64,000 nt of DNA from Hirudinaria manillensis. Its lineage: Eukaryota; Annelida; Clitellata; Hirudinida; Hirudinidae. Shown piece after piece: positions 50,830 to 63,930 of the stretch (position 1 is the stretch's first letter; each line of letters opens with the position of its first letter). Made by a program: the position numbers and the translations under genes. Location of the stretch: contig CM067529.1 in the NCBI GenBank assembly GCA_034509925.1, forward strand, positions 12,165,001-12,229,000, in the 5' to 3' direction. The notes under the pieces are model-generated. The model was not told where the DNA came from. It ran no database searches and worked only from the letters and a program-made list of their open reading frames with translations.

Positions 50830-51250
50830 CTAGACCACCCCAACTCGCTTCTCTAGGGCATATTCCGCGTCTTTGATTTTTTTTTCACGACACCGTATAC
50901 AATACAGCACTGGCAAGCTACTCCAATCCTGACCTCGCAACTCTGAGTGCCCTCGCACATCCCCTTCTAAATCTTCAACGGCCAGTCCCGCAATCACGTA
51001 AGGCACTCTCGCAACGTCGATTCAGTCCGATGTGGGTTACGGGTCCACTTCTTCCGTTGTTACACACTCGTCCGTCATTCTCGTTCACCAGCCAAATCCA
51101 CAAATCAAATATCGTCAACCGAGCCTTTTCATTCGCATCACCAGTCGTCTGGAATGGATTGCTTGACCACTCTCAGCGCCAAATAAATAAAATTTTTCAG
51201 ATTTCAAGGTTTTGGAAAATCTCATTTGAATAATTGCCAACATTGTTTTT
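50830..51250 (+). mobile_element. LINE 3' relic (CR1/L2-like)
   Basis: The C-terminal reading PSFSFTSQIHKSNIVNRAFS then FASPVVWNGL resembles the end of CR1/L2-type ORF2 (the S-x-x-x-P-x-x-W-N-x-L block). Upstream text is in broken frames. Its last part and following bases are repeated downstream of copy D. Confidence 0.55.
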
Positions 51251-51420
51251 CCTGAGTTATCAACAATTATCCTAATCCTTTTCAGTTCCATTTGTAGTAC
51301 TGCATTTATATTATTTAGTTCCAAGTAACCATTAACAACTTGTGGATATTAACTTCAACGTTTTTATAAGAAATGTCATTTTATTTAAGCCTACTTTAAG
51401 TGAAAATAAAGTGAAAATAA
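51186..51420 (+). repeat. Segment shared by the 3' flanks of copies E and D
   Basis: Closely matches 58319-58520: both hold TTTCATTTGTAGTACTGCAT-type phrases and a CTACTTTAAGTGAAAATA block in the same order. The LINE relic was therefore in place before D and E separated. Confidence 0.75.
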
Positions 51421-51617
51421 GTGAAAAAAGCTTTAAATTATTTTCAAATCAATCAACTTTTTACTTTATCGAAAACAAACATGTGGGTGAGCAAATAATT
51501 GAACATATAATTTAATAATAAGCATTTGGAATTGAATGAACAATTAATTTAATTCTTTTAATTGAATAAAAATGTTTGCTGCACACTTTTTTTTCATCTT
51601 TCATCTAAATTGTCCGT

Positions 51618-54600
51618 TTACAATGCATTGAACACTGACGTTTGCATACTTCTTGTCGTATCAGTGCGAGTGGATATTCGATCTGTCAAAAGATCAATAG
51701 TGCTTAATATACAAATTGTATGATATCTTAATTCCACTTGGACACGATTGAAATTTTTCTATGTTCACGTTTCAAGACTGTTAGACATGTTCTAGTACTA
51801 TGATATGACTTTAAAACACATTTTTCTATGCATGGATTACGTATTTTCATATTTTATCACATTTTACAATCGATGAAAAGATATCATATATACACAAAAA
51901 TTTTTAATTGAAATTTAGAATTTGGACTGAAACCAATTGAGGCCATTATTACAATAAATCCTTATTATAAATAACATTGTTCACCAAAATTAAGAGGCAA
52001 ATAAATGCATTTTACAAATGAAAAACAAAAATAAACTCTAATAAGATTCGTGATTAATTTCCTGCTAATTAAAATCGACACTCACACTTATCGGATTGTC
52101 TCGTCCACATGTAGCATGAGATTATGATTCCCAAAAATAAGAAAAAGAAAAACGGTACGACAAACAACATCTCCGTGGTCGAATCATCATAGTCTTTTGT
52201 TACGATGTCGTAATCCCTTGTACTAAAGTCGTATTCATCCTCGTAGTTCCAAGTGGTGGTACGCTTGGTAGATTGAACTGAAAGTTAAACGTTAATGACG
52301 ATTTGAATGACAACGATAACGTTCGATTGACACCCTGGTGAGTGAGTGAGTGAGCCACTAAAATGGATTTGGATGATATATCAATTCGAAATGATAAAAA
52401 ATCCGGCGACTCTTTTTGACTTGTCTTTATTATTTTTTTCAACAAAATAAAAAGAATTATGATTCAAACATACTTTTAATGCAAGAAAAATTGTTCTCAT
52501 TGACGTATCCACCTAAGCACTGACAAATATAGCTCATTATAACGTTCAAGCACATGGAAACGGTTAAGTTGCATTCATGATGATCTTTGCATTCATCGAT
52601 ATCTGAAATGCAAAACATCAATGATTCGTATGGAATATTATTTAACATATTTACATGTGTGTTTGAAAAGAGCATTTTAAATGTAATGACCGTGGAACAT
52701 ATCATTGAACTTCTATATTTTCATTTTCAGAACTATGGAACTGTTTTGCACATGCAGTAGATTTTTAAAATAAAAAAAAAACTATATAATTATCACCAAA
52801 CAAGGAAATGCTTGAAAATGTTATCTTAAACACTCAACTGTTGGATCCCTGGAACCAGATAATTAAAGAATAATTAAATTATATTCCCAATTAATTAATT
52901 TAATAATTAATTAATGTTCATGGTAGTATTCAGAATCTTTGGTTGTGAACCTCGACAAATAGAAAAATCTACAAAAGCAGAGCGACAGTAAGAGAAACCG
53001 CAGACTCCAAGACTTAGGAAATCAGGCATTGTATATCTTCCAAGCCATCTGAATACTTTCAATAAACCTGACCTTCAATAATTAGTTTTTTTTTCTCGGG
53101 TTATTACAATATGAATTACCTTCGCATTCACTCATATGTTCGTACGCAAAAAACTGAGTCCCAGGTGGACAGGTACATATGAAAGAGCCATGAGTATTCG
53201 AACATGTTGAATATTTGCCGCAATTGTGCAAAAGGAATTGGCATTCGTCAATATCTGGCGGAATATTTGAAAATACTATTTTAATATTAATTCAATCTGC
53301 TTAACTGTCTCGAAACAATCAGAGGAATTATTGTCACCACAGCACAGCTTCTCTCTTTTTGGCTTAGTAACTTAAGGATGTTTAAGTCTACGTTAATATT
53401 TTCATGGATATTTAAAACGTAGATCTTCTTATCATTTATTGCATCACAAATTCTCAGAAAACGTGAACAATTTCCTAAGCACTCATTCAAATCCATCTAA
53501 ATATTAACCACAATTGATTTTGATTTGAATTATTTATAGAATTTCAATTGTTATTCTAAATTTCAAGAAAACTATGGTGTAAAAATAATAACCTTTGCAT
53601 CTTAAGGAATTCTCCCGTAAGAAGCCCTTATTACAGTCGCAAGTAAAAGAACCGGGCATGTTATTACAGTAAGTACTGACAGTTTCGCAAGGATTGCTTC
53701 CAGAACACTCGTTAATATCTTGTCAATATGGAAAGCAAGCAAATTGTTAAAGAATCGATGATAAATTTGAGCACAAAACACAAATCAACCTTGGCATATC
53801 TGGTCGCCATCTTTGACATAACCTCTCACACATTCGCACGAGAATGAACCCAGTTGGTTAACACAGTAAGTCGTTGCTGAATCACATACTTCGTTCGCGC
53901 ATTCATCGATATCTATCAATAAGTTTGAGTTCAGTATTAGTATGTGTAGGCAAAGTCATAGGAAATTGCCAGTCCCTGTACAGCCACTCTGCGGTCTCAT
54001 TAAAAGTAATTGAAATAACAAAGTTCCAGAAATAAACCTCCGCAAGTGGTGGGGCTTTTTTGCACAAATCCAGATAAGCAAACACACTTGAACGTCCCAA
54101 TAACGTTTGAACATTTTGACGAGGCTGCATCGCATTGGCTTTGCAGACATTCGTCAATGTCTGTCAGTTTCAGAATAGATCGGCTATTAAAAGTTAATCT
54201 TTTCACTGATAACCAATTGACAGAGTTTTGAAAAGAACTGTTGCTCAGCCTCAAATTATGATCCAGTTTTTCCATAAAAACACGAAAGTGTATTTGGATC
54301 ACAGAATAATATTGTTGTCAGTGACAAATATTCTTTAAATATTGTCTACTCGATTAATAAAAAAGAAATGACTTAACAACTAATTTTCGGAAGGTGATAG
54401 AAATCAAGACATATCGTGAATGATTGATAGTTCTAACCTTTGCAAGAAGTAAGGCTATCTGTTGAGAACCCTTGCTTGCAAGTGCACTTAAAAGTTCCTG
54501 GCTTGTTCAAACAACGAGTTGAGATTTGGTCACAAATATTTTCCCCACATTCATCTATATCTAAAAGCGGAAGTAAGAGAACGAAAGTTTAGGAGAGGAA

Positions 54601-56930
54601 GACATTTGCAGATCCGTTGACTGTAAAACTCAATGACAATCTCGTGTGAATAACAAAAACAATTACTTTCTTAAAACTTATAAAATCGAGTAAATTGTAG
54701 TTACTATTTTTCCTTAATGTAACCTTTGCAAATTTGACCATCCAAAGATTGATAGCCAGTCAGGCAAGTGCATGTAAAAGTACCAGGTATGTTTTGACAG
54801 CCGGACGAACCATCACCACAAGATTTTCTTTCGCATTCGTCAATATCTTTGAATTAACTTTTAAATTTAAAATATGAAACAAAAACAAAATGGTTTTTAG
54901 TAAATTTAGGTATTCAATACCACTATTTTGAGAGCTTATACGAGATAATAACAATCGCATATTAAAGTAATAGAAGAGTTTGTTAATTTAGAAAAGGTCT
55001 ATCATATTCTATCTATTCTATTACATCCTTTAACATGCCAAAGTTGTTTTAACCTTCGCAGACGAATTTTCCAGCCGCAAAGCTATACTTATAACCCTTT
55101 CTACACGAACAAAAAGAGATTTCTTCAGTTCCTATAGGGTTTGCAGTAACGCAAACTTCGTCTCCACAATTTCCACTTTTCGTAGTACAATCTTGAAATA
55201 TCAAAAAGTTCGATTATTACGTATTCATCATAAAATCCCATTTCTATAATAGGATCTCATTATGTTTAAAAAAAGTAAATAAATAAAAGAAACAAAGAAA
55301 ATTAAAAGATGAAAAAATACAACTCTAATCCGTCTGTATATTTTTCCAGACATGAAATTGATCTTCTCACCTACAATTTCGCAGTTTAATCCCACACGAC
55401 CAGACGGGCATTGAGGACAGTCATTCATTCCATAAATGCATCTAGGCTCAGCTGGTATTCCCCAGATTTTTTCTGGTATAATATTTTGCAATTTTTAAAT
55501 CTGATATCCACTCTGAGAAATATCTATTCTGGCAACTACCTGTTGTATGAATGGAGTAGCGATTCCTCAATTCTCCACAAATCCGTCTCGGAAAGTTTCG
55601 ACACGGATAGCTACAGCTGTCTAGTGTGGTTTCTGTCGCATTCTTTAACGAATCTAAACAAAGGCAATGTTCCTGCGAATAAAAAAAATGTTTATAAAGC
55701 GAAAATAAATTTTCAAAAGACACCATTGCACATGATATGTTGTAGCAAGCTAGACGTACAGAATTAATGCAATTTATATGCAAAGTAATAATTATAACAG
55801 TATAATAATTTTAATATTTAAAATAATATATCATTTTCCTATTAAAATAAAGATTTAGGCATCAAGCGTGAAAAGATTACTCTCCTTCTTGCTTGTCGTG
55901 TACCAAAGAATAAGGAGTTTTGCATCTTACAATGTTCGAAACAATCAGAGATATTGTCTGACATATGATGCACGATAAAGCACCCCAAGAACATTTCGTT
56001 GTATGTATCTAGGTTAAATAAATAAATTCATATATATAAATTCATATTCAAGGTAAATAAATCAGTTGCCTAATATATACATGAATATGCTTGTGTAGGA
56101 ATTAACTAGCTAATGTATAAAGAAAAACAGTTGACCATTATCCGCCTGATGCTGAATGGATCAATTTATGTTTTTTAATGATAAGTCATCCAAACAAAAT
56201 ACATACCGTGGAAATTGTTCAAATTTGAGTGCTTTAAGTGAAAGTTATTTAATTTTTTCAAATTTGTCAAGATTATTTTACGGGATCTCAAAATGTCTTC
56301 TGATAAAGAAAAAAAAACAAATAAAACAAATTAAGAACCAACTTACAATATCCGTTTATATCGACGCTTGCAAGTCTGAATAATCCTTCGAGGACCACGT
56401 AGCGATACGTTCCATTGCAACTAAATTCCGCTTCTTTGTTACTGGGCCAAGTGGTTACACAGGAATCATTGTAATACACTTTGTTATGTAATTGTCTTCC
56501 AACCACACGCAGATAGGTTTTTTCTAAAATAATTTTTTTCTAAACAAAGGATTGATATCCAAGAAAATGGATGCTTTAAATAGCAGAGGACCGATTTGAT
56601 CGAAAATGGAGCTAAGACAGAAGAATATATATGTAGACATTGGCTTTAAAAATCAAAATAATTTATTTTTATTGATCATGGAGAAGAAAAATAAAATTAC
56701 TGATTACCGTAGTTTGAAATCATGCCCTTTTCTATGAATGCATATCGTCCCAAGTCCAATACTATACGTTTTGTGTATCTGATAACTGTTGGAGCCAATT
56801 CTGTATGTGTTTTTACGATCAATTGACTATTCTCGTCAAGAAAGTATAAGTCGAATTTTTTTAATATATTGCTGGAGTATAACATGGAAATTTGCAAAAT
56901 TAAAAAATATATCGTTTCCGGCTTAAACAT
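51618..56930 (-). CDS. Copy E: F5/8-like + WSC + EGF membrane protein, 679 aa
   Basis: Fifteen minus-strand exons: 56930-56708, 56523-56347, 56008-55881, 55672-55540, 55472-55371, 55191-55054, 54846-54724, 54560-54438, 54160-54038, 53912-53790, 53718-53593, 53254-53120, 52602-52474, 52277-52086, 51682-51618. They sum to 2040 bases. Signal peptide MFKPETIYFLILQISMLYS; sandwich domain with IVLDLGRYAFIEKG and [17 protein letters not shown] (FLGCF, CFEHC, HCLCLD, CSYPC, ICGEL); linker CPSGRVGLNCE; then eight EGF modules, including the one at 54846-54724 (DIDECERKSCGDGSSGC) that is crippled in A and B. The stalk and helix ([18 protein letters not shown]) are followed by a tail opening YRISTRTDTTRS. 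The upstream in-frame ATG at 57017 was rejected because copy B has a stop between the matching positions. Confidence 0.85.
53287..53492 (-). pseudogene. Degenerate EGF-like exon with open frame (copy E)
   Basis: Matches 1618-1823 and 15692-15897. Here a TTTAG stands four bases further upstream, but using it would put DLNEC out of phase. Confidence 0.45.
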
Positions 56931-57004
56931 GTTATGTTTACAAAAACGTTGCGAAAATTTAATTTGCGTCATTTGAATTACGTGTACATTTTCTCTTATA
57001 TCCG

Positions 57005-57011
57005 TTTTATA
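57005..57011 (-). promoter_or_regulatory. TATA box of copy E
   Basis: TATAAAA on the minus strand, about 80 bases before the ATG at 56930, in the same context as in copy B. Confidence 0.5.
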
Positions 57012-57389
57012 ATCCATTAAACTTTTTTTTTCTAGACTACTGAATTATCATTAAAATAAAGGAAATAGCCAGAAGCCATTTTAAAAATGATTTCTGCCTA
57101 ATTTCTAATAACAAAAGTCTTATATTTCATCCGGGTTTTGTCACAGTGATGTCAAACCATTTAAAATAGCTGAGTTAATTAGAAATCACAGGCGTTGAAA
57201 CTGTTGTAAATTATTTTTCATTATTCCTGCTTCGTTAAGCTGTATTTCCAAGTCATGGTATTGACCAATTGAACTGAGACAAGCTCCTAATGCGATCTCA
57301 TCATTACTTTTTGAGATTTATAATTGTAAGTTTTCATGTGTCTGAGCTAAAGTGCTTTGCGCATACACTTCATAATAAGATGTAATTTC

Positions 57390-58255
57390 GTTTTCGATTA
57401 TCGTTTCTTGGGCCTTGCCACAGATTCTGCAATTGCCATCTATCTGCTGTTTCAATATCATTCAGTTTCACCTTTGAGCCTAGCGCTTCTTAATCAAGCA
57501 CAGCTTGCTTCTTTGTCCATACAATACTTTTCTAAGTTACAAAAGAATTGTCCATGCATGGGCCTTTCCCTTAATTCATTTATTCTCTCCTTCTCCATGT
57601 TGTCCTTTAACATTTCTTTAACGGATGTTTGACCTGTGGGCAAAGACAGATATTTATTTTTAAATGTCTTTGCTTCCTTAAGGAGAGAATATTTTGCCTT
57701 CCCTGCTTCATGCTTTTTGACAAGACTACAGAGCCTGTCTTTGCCCTGTTCAATATAATCACTCAAGTTAACCATGGAGCAGTTGCAGACAGACATCAGT
57801 TGGATAAGTCCCTGGCCTCCATTGCGTCTCTCAATGTAGAGTCGACTAACATCTCCTTTTGGGTGATGAAGTTCATGCATCGTCAGAAACTTTCGAGTCT
57901 TGCGGTCCATTTTGTCGATTTCAGACTTACTCCAATCAGTTATGCCAAAGCTACAGGTGAGCACTGGAATTGCCAAAGCATTAAATGCCGATAAGTTGTT
58001 TTTGGAATTTAACTCTGATTTGAGCATGAAACGCACCCTACGGTAATACTCTCTGGCAATTTTCTACTTCATTTCAGGATGTTTAATGTCACCATTCTCA
58101 TCGATTCAAAGATATTTGTACGCCTCCTCTTCATTAAGGCTCTGAATTGAATTGTGATCGTCAAATGGCATGTTTCGGCTTTTGATCTGCTTGCTTCATT
58201 ATAGCTACGGCACACTTGTTTAAACTACATGCAAATGTCATCAGTAAACTTTTTG
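57390..58255 (-). mobile_element. R2-like LINE fragment between copies E and D
   Basis: Same family as 3440-6032. The frame 58036-57494 reads AIPVLTCSFGITDW, KSEIDKMDRKTRKFLTMHEL and HGQFFCNLEK. Further on, CRICGKAQET marks the zinc knuckle, where the fragment ends. Beyond 58036 the region before the thumb is readable in pieces. Both ends are truncated, and coding is interrupted after ASCA. Confidence 0.8.
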
Positions 58256-58318
58256 ACTGGTTAGGGCCTTGTTAAGTTAGGATTCTGTTTTAGTAAATAA
58301 TTTTAGATCGTGCATGGT

Positions 58319-58520
58319 AAGATTCCAAGGATTTGGAAAAATCTCATTTGAATAATTTCCAACATTGCTGTTCCTGTAGTTGTCAACAATTATCATTAAC
58401 CTTTTCAGTTTCATTTGTAGTACTGCATTTATATTACTTTGTTCCAAGCAACCATTAACTGCTTGTGGATATTAACATAATCGTTTTCACAAGAAATGTC
58501 ATCTATTTAAACCTACTTTA
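58319..58520 (+). repeat. Second copy of the D/E 3' flank segment
   Basis: Counterpart of 51186-51420, placed downstream of copy D, next to the R2-like fragment. Confidence 0.75.
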
Positions 58521-58729
58521 AGTGAAAATAAGTGAAAAAAAGCTTCAAATTATTTTCAAATCAATCAACTTTTTACTTTATCGAAAATAAACATGTGGGT
58601 GAGCAAATAATTGAACATATAATTTAATAATAAGCATTTGGAATTGAATGAACAATTGATTTAATTCTGTTATCTTAATAAAAAACTATGCTGCACATTT
58701 TTTTTTCATCTTTTATCTAAGTTGTCCCT

Positions 58730-61700
58730 TTAAAATTTTAAGAACATTGACGGTCGTGATGATCTTGTTGTTGTAAGAGAGGGAGTGGATACTCGATCTG
58801 TCAAAAGATTAATAATGCTATGATATCTTAATTCCACTTGGACACGATTGAAATTTTTCAATGTCCACGTTTCAATACTGTTAGACATGTTCTAGCACTG
58901 TGATATGACTTTAAAACACACTTTTCAAAGAATGGATTACGTATTTTCATATTTTATCACATTTTACAATTGATGAGAAGATATCATACACACATTGACC
59001 AAGCATTTAGAACACGAAGTATTTTAATTGAAATTTAAAATTTGGACTGAAACCAATTAAGCCCATTATTACAATAAATCCTTATTATGAATAACATTGT
59101 TCTCCAAAATTAAGAGGCAAATAAATGCATTTTACAAATGAAAAACAAAAATATGCTCTAATAAGATTCATGACTAATTTCCTGCTAATTAAAATCGACA
59201 CTCACCCCTATCGGGTTGTTTCGTCCACATGTAGCATGAGATTATGATTCCCAAAAATAAGAAAAATAAAAACGGCGCGACAAACAACATCTCCGTGGTT
59301 GAATCATCAGAGTCTTCTGTTACGATATCGTAATCCCTTGTACTTAAGTCGTATTCATCCTCGTAGTTCCAAGTGGTGGTACGCTTGGTAGATTTAACTG
59401 AAAGTTAAATGTTGATGACGATTTGAATATCAGCGATAACTCTCGATTGAAACACTGGTGAGTGAGTGAGTGAGTGAGTGAGTGAGTGAGTGAGTGAGTG
59501 AGTGAGTGAGTGAGTGAGTGAGTGAGTGAGTGAGTGAGTGAGTGAGTGAGTGAGTGAGTGAGTGAGTGAGTGAGTGAGTGAGTGAGTGAGTGAGTGAGTG
59601 AGTCCTCTTTATTTTTTTCAACAAAATAAAAAGAATTATGATTCAAACATACCTGCACTGCAAGAGAAATTGTTCTCATTCACGTATCCAGGTAAGCACT
59701 GACAAAAATAGCTCATTATAACATTCAAGCATATGGAAACGGTTAAGTTGCATTCATGATGATCTTTGCATTCATCGATATCTGAAATGCAAAACATCAA
59801 TGATTCGTATGGAATATTATTTAACATATTTACATGTGTTTTAAAAGAGCATTTTTAATGACCGTGGAACATATGTATATATCTGGATACCATTGAACTT
59901 TTTTTTCATTTTCAGAACTATGGAACTATTTTGAACATAGAGTAGATTTTATAAATCACAAATATTTAAACTGTATCATTACCAAACAGGGAAATGCTTG
60001 AGAATGTTATGTTAAACACTCAACTGTACGTATTCGCATACTCAACAATAACTCACTCGTTTAATTATGACTTACCTTGGCATTCACTCATATATTCATA
60101 CGTAAAAGACTGAGTCCCAGGTGGACAGGTACATGTGTAAGAGCCAATAGTATTCCAACATGTTGAATGTTTGCCGCAATTGTGCAAAAGGAATTGGCAT
60201 TCGTCAATATCTGGCGGAATATTTGAAAATACTATTTTAAAATTAATTCAATCTGCTTAACTGTCTCAAAACAATCAGAGGATTTATTGTCACCACAGCA
60301 CAACTTCCCTCTTTTTGGCTTAGTAAATTATGGATGTTTAAGTCTATGTTAATATTTTCATGGATATTTAAAACGTAGATCATCTTATCATTTATTGCAT
60401 CACAAATTGTCGGAAAACGTGAACAATTTCCTAAGCACTCATTCAAATCCATCGAATTATTAACCACAATTGATTTTGATTTGAATTATTTATAGAATTT
60501 CAATTGTTATTCTAAATTTCAACAAAACTATAGTATAAAAATAATAACCTTTGCATCTTAAGGAAGTTTCTCGTAAGAAGCCCTTATTACAATCGCAAGT
60601 AAAAGAACCGGGTATGTTAGTACAGTAAGTACTGACAATTTCGCAAGGATTGCTACCAGAACACTCGTTAATATCTTGTCAATATGGAAAACAAGCAAAC
60701 TGTTAAAGAATCGATGATAAATTTTGAGTACAAAACACAAATCAACCTTGGCATATCTGGTCGCCATCTTTGACATAACCTCTCACACATTCGCACGAGA
60801 ATGAACCCGGTTGGTTAACACAGTAAGTCGTTGCTGATTCACATACTTTGTTCGCGCATTCATCGATATCTACCAATAAGTGTGAGTTCAGTATTAGTAT
60901 GTGTAGGCACAGTTATAAGTTATTGCCAGTCCATATACAGCCACTCTTCGGTCTCAGTAAAAGTAATTGAAATAACAAAGTTCCAGAAATAAACCTCTGC
61001 AAGTGGTGGAGCTTTTTTGCATAAATCCAGATAAGCAAACACACTTAAACGTCCCAATAACGTTTGAACATGTTGACGAGACTGCATCGCATTTGTTTTG
61101 CAGACATTCGTCAATGTCTGTCAGTTTCAGAATAGATCGGCTATTAAAAGTTAATCTTTTCACTGATAACCAATTGACAGAGTTTTGAAAAGAGCTGTTG
61201 CTCAGCCTCAAATTCAAATACATTTTGTCTATTGAAACACGAACGTATACTTGGATCAAAGAATAATATTGTTGTCAGTGACAAATATTTTTTAAATATT
61301 GTCTACTCGATTAATAAAAAAGAAATGACTTAACAACTAATTTTCGGAAGGTGATGGAAATCGTGAATGATTTATAGTTCTAACCAATGCAAGTAGTGGG
61401 ACTATCTGTTGCGAACCCGCTCAAGCAAGTGCACTTAAAAGATCCTGGCTGGTTCCAACAAAGAGTTGAGATTTGGTCACAAATATTTTTCCTACATTCA
61501 TCTATATCTAAAAACGGAAGTAAGAGAACGGAAGTTTTATAGAGGAAGACATTTGCAGATCACGAAGACCTGAAAACTCAATGTCAATCTCGTGTGAATA
61601 ACAAAAACGATTACTTTCTTAAGACTTATAAAATCGAGCAAATTGTAGTCACGATTTTTTCTTAATAACCTTTGCAAACTGGACCATCCAAAGAGTGATA

Positions 61701-63930
61701 GCCAGTCAGGCAAGTGCATGAAAAATTACCAGGTATGTTTTGACATTCGGACGCACCATCACCACAAGATTTACTTTCGCATTCATCAATGTCTTTGAAT
61801 GAACTTTTAAATTTAAAACATGAAACAAAAACAAAATGGTTTTTAGTAAATTTAGGTATTCAATACCACTAGTTTGAGAGCTTATACAAGATAATAACAA
61901 TTGCTTATTCAACAAGTAGAAGATTTCATTAATTTAGGAAAGGTCAATCATATTCCATCTATTCTATTACATTCTTTTACATGCCAAAGATGTTTTAACC
62001 TTCGCAGACGAATTTTCCAGCCGCAAAGCTATACTTATAACCCTTTCTACACGAACAAAAAGAGATTTCTTCAGTTCCTATAGGGTTTGCAGTAACGCAA
62101 AGTTCGTCTCCACAATTTCCACTTTTCGTACTACAATCTTGAAATATCAAAAAGTTCGATTATTACGTATTCATCAAGAAATCCCATTTCTATAACAGGA
62201 TCTCATAATGTTAAAAAAAAAATAAATAAAAGAAACGAAGAAAATTAAAAGATGAAAAAATATAATTCTAATCCGTCTGTAAATTTTCCCAGACATGAAA
62301 TTGATCGATTCACCTATAATGTCGCAGTTTAATCCCGCACGACCAGACGGGCATTGAGGACAGTCATTTATTTCATATACGCATCTAGTCTGAGCTGGTA
62401 CTCCCCAGATTATTTCTGGTATAATATTTTGCAAGTTTTAAATTTGATATTCACTCCGAGAAATATCTATTCTGGTAACTACCTGTTGTATAAATGGAGT
62501 AGCGATTCCTCACTCCCCCACAAATCCGTTTCGGAAAGTTTCGACACGGATTGTCGCAGCTGTCTAGTCTGATTTCTGTCACATTCTTTAACGAATCTAA
62601 ACAAACGCAATTTACCTGCGAATATCAAAAATAAATGTTTATAAAGCGAAAACAAATTATTTTTCAAGAGACACAATTGCACATGATATGTCGACATGTA
62701 AGATATTCTGAATTAATGCAAGTTATATGCAAAGTATTAATAATAACAGGAATAATATAATATAATATTATATAAAAAATAATATTACAGTAAAGTAATA
62801 TAATAGCTAGTAAATTTACAATTGACAATATATATTCTTATTTCTTTTCCTATTAAAATAAAGATTTACGCATCAAGCGTGAAAAGATTACCCTCCTTCT
62901 TGTTTGTTGTATACCAAAGAATATGGAGTTTTGCATCTTACAATGTTCGAAACAATCAGGGATTTCGTCTGCTCTATGTTGCACGCTAAAGCACCCCAAG
63001 AACATTTCTTTGAATATATCTATGGTAAATAATGATATATATAAATATGTATATGAATTAACTAACTAATGTATGAAAAAAGACAGTTGACCATTCTCCG
63101 TCTAATGCTGAATGGATCAATTTATGTTTTTTAATGATAAGTCATCCAAACAAAATACATACCGTGGAAATTGTTCAAATTTGAGTGTTTTAAGTGAAAG
63201 TTATTTAATTTTTTAAATTATTTAAGATTATTTTAAGAGATCTCAAAATGTTTTCTGGTAAAGAAAAATACTAAAACTAAAACAAAAAAAACATTTTAAG
63301 AACCAGCTTACAATATCCGTTTATATCGACGCGAGCATCTACCAAAGATCCTTCGAGGACCACGTATCGATATGTTCCATTGCAACTAAATTCCGCTTGA
63401 TTAGGACTGGACCAAGTGGTTGCACAGGAATCATCGCCATGCACTTTGATGGAGATTTGTCTTCCAGCTACACTTAGATAAGTTCTTTCTAAAATAATTT
63501 TTTTGTAAACTAAAGATTAATATCCAAGAAATGCTTTAAATAACAGAGGACCGATTTGATCGAAAATGGAGCTAAGACAGAAGAATATGTACAGATATTA
63601 CACTTAAAAATCAAAATAATTTATCTTTATTGCGCGTGTAGTTTCAGAGTAATCGATCAATTATTATCAGGTAATATTTTATTGAGAAAAATAAAATCAC
63701 TGATTACTGGAGTTTGAAAGCCTGCCCTTTTCTATGAATGCATATTGTCCCAAGTCCACTACTATACGATGTGTGTTTTTGATAACTATTGGAGACGATT
63801 CGGTATGTTTTTTTACGATCAATGTATTATTCTCGTCACGAAAGTGTATGTCGAATTCCTTTAATTTATTGCTGGAGTATACCATGGAAATTTGCAGGAT
63901 TAAAATATATATCGTTTCCTGCTTAAACAT
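58730..63930 (-). CDS. Copy D: F5/8-like + WSC + EGF membrane protein, 680 aa
   Basis: Fifteen minus-strand exons: 63930-63708, 63488-63312, 63019-62892, 62615-62483, 62415-62314, 62137-62000, 61792-61670, 61507-61385, 61117-60995, 60869-60747, 60674-60549, 60210-60076, 59781-59653, 59397-59206, 58797-58730. They sum to 2043 bases with the same phases as copy E. Signal peptide [19 protein letters not shown]; sandwich domain with [17 protein letters not shown] with FLGCF, CFEHC, CVCLD, CRNFP and ICGG; linker [11 protein letters not shown]; eight EGF modules; helix near [18 protein letters not shown]; tail opening [14 protein letters not shown]. The EGF exon 61792-61670 ([17 protein letters not shown]) is whole. 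The matching TATA box would fall just outside the window. Tail sequences of D, E and A/B differ more than the rest. Confidence 0.85.
59458..59603. repeat. (GAGT)n microsatellite in a copy D intron
   Basis: About 36 uninterrupted GAGT units (ACTC on the gene strand), between the last EGF exon and the membrane exon. The same intron has short or decayed ACTC runs in A (about 2442-2460), B (about 16641-16659) and E (about 52340-52353). Confidence 0.95.
60243..60448 (-). pseudogene. Degenerate EGF-like exon with open frame (copy D)
   Basis: Opens DLNECLGNC and ends RQLSRLN like its counterparts in A, B and E. The acceptor position reads GG. Confidence 0.45.

Noticed and set aside
59344-59679. 111-aa minus-strand frame of repeated Ser-Leu-Thr-His
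   Set aside because: Intronic GAGT repeat. It joins frame by chance across a copy D intron.
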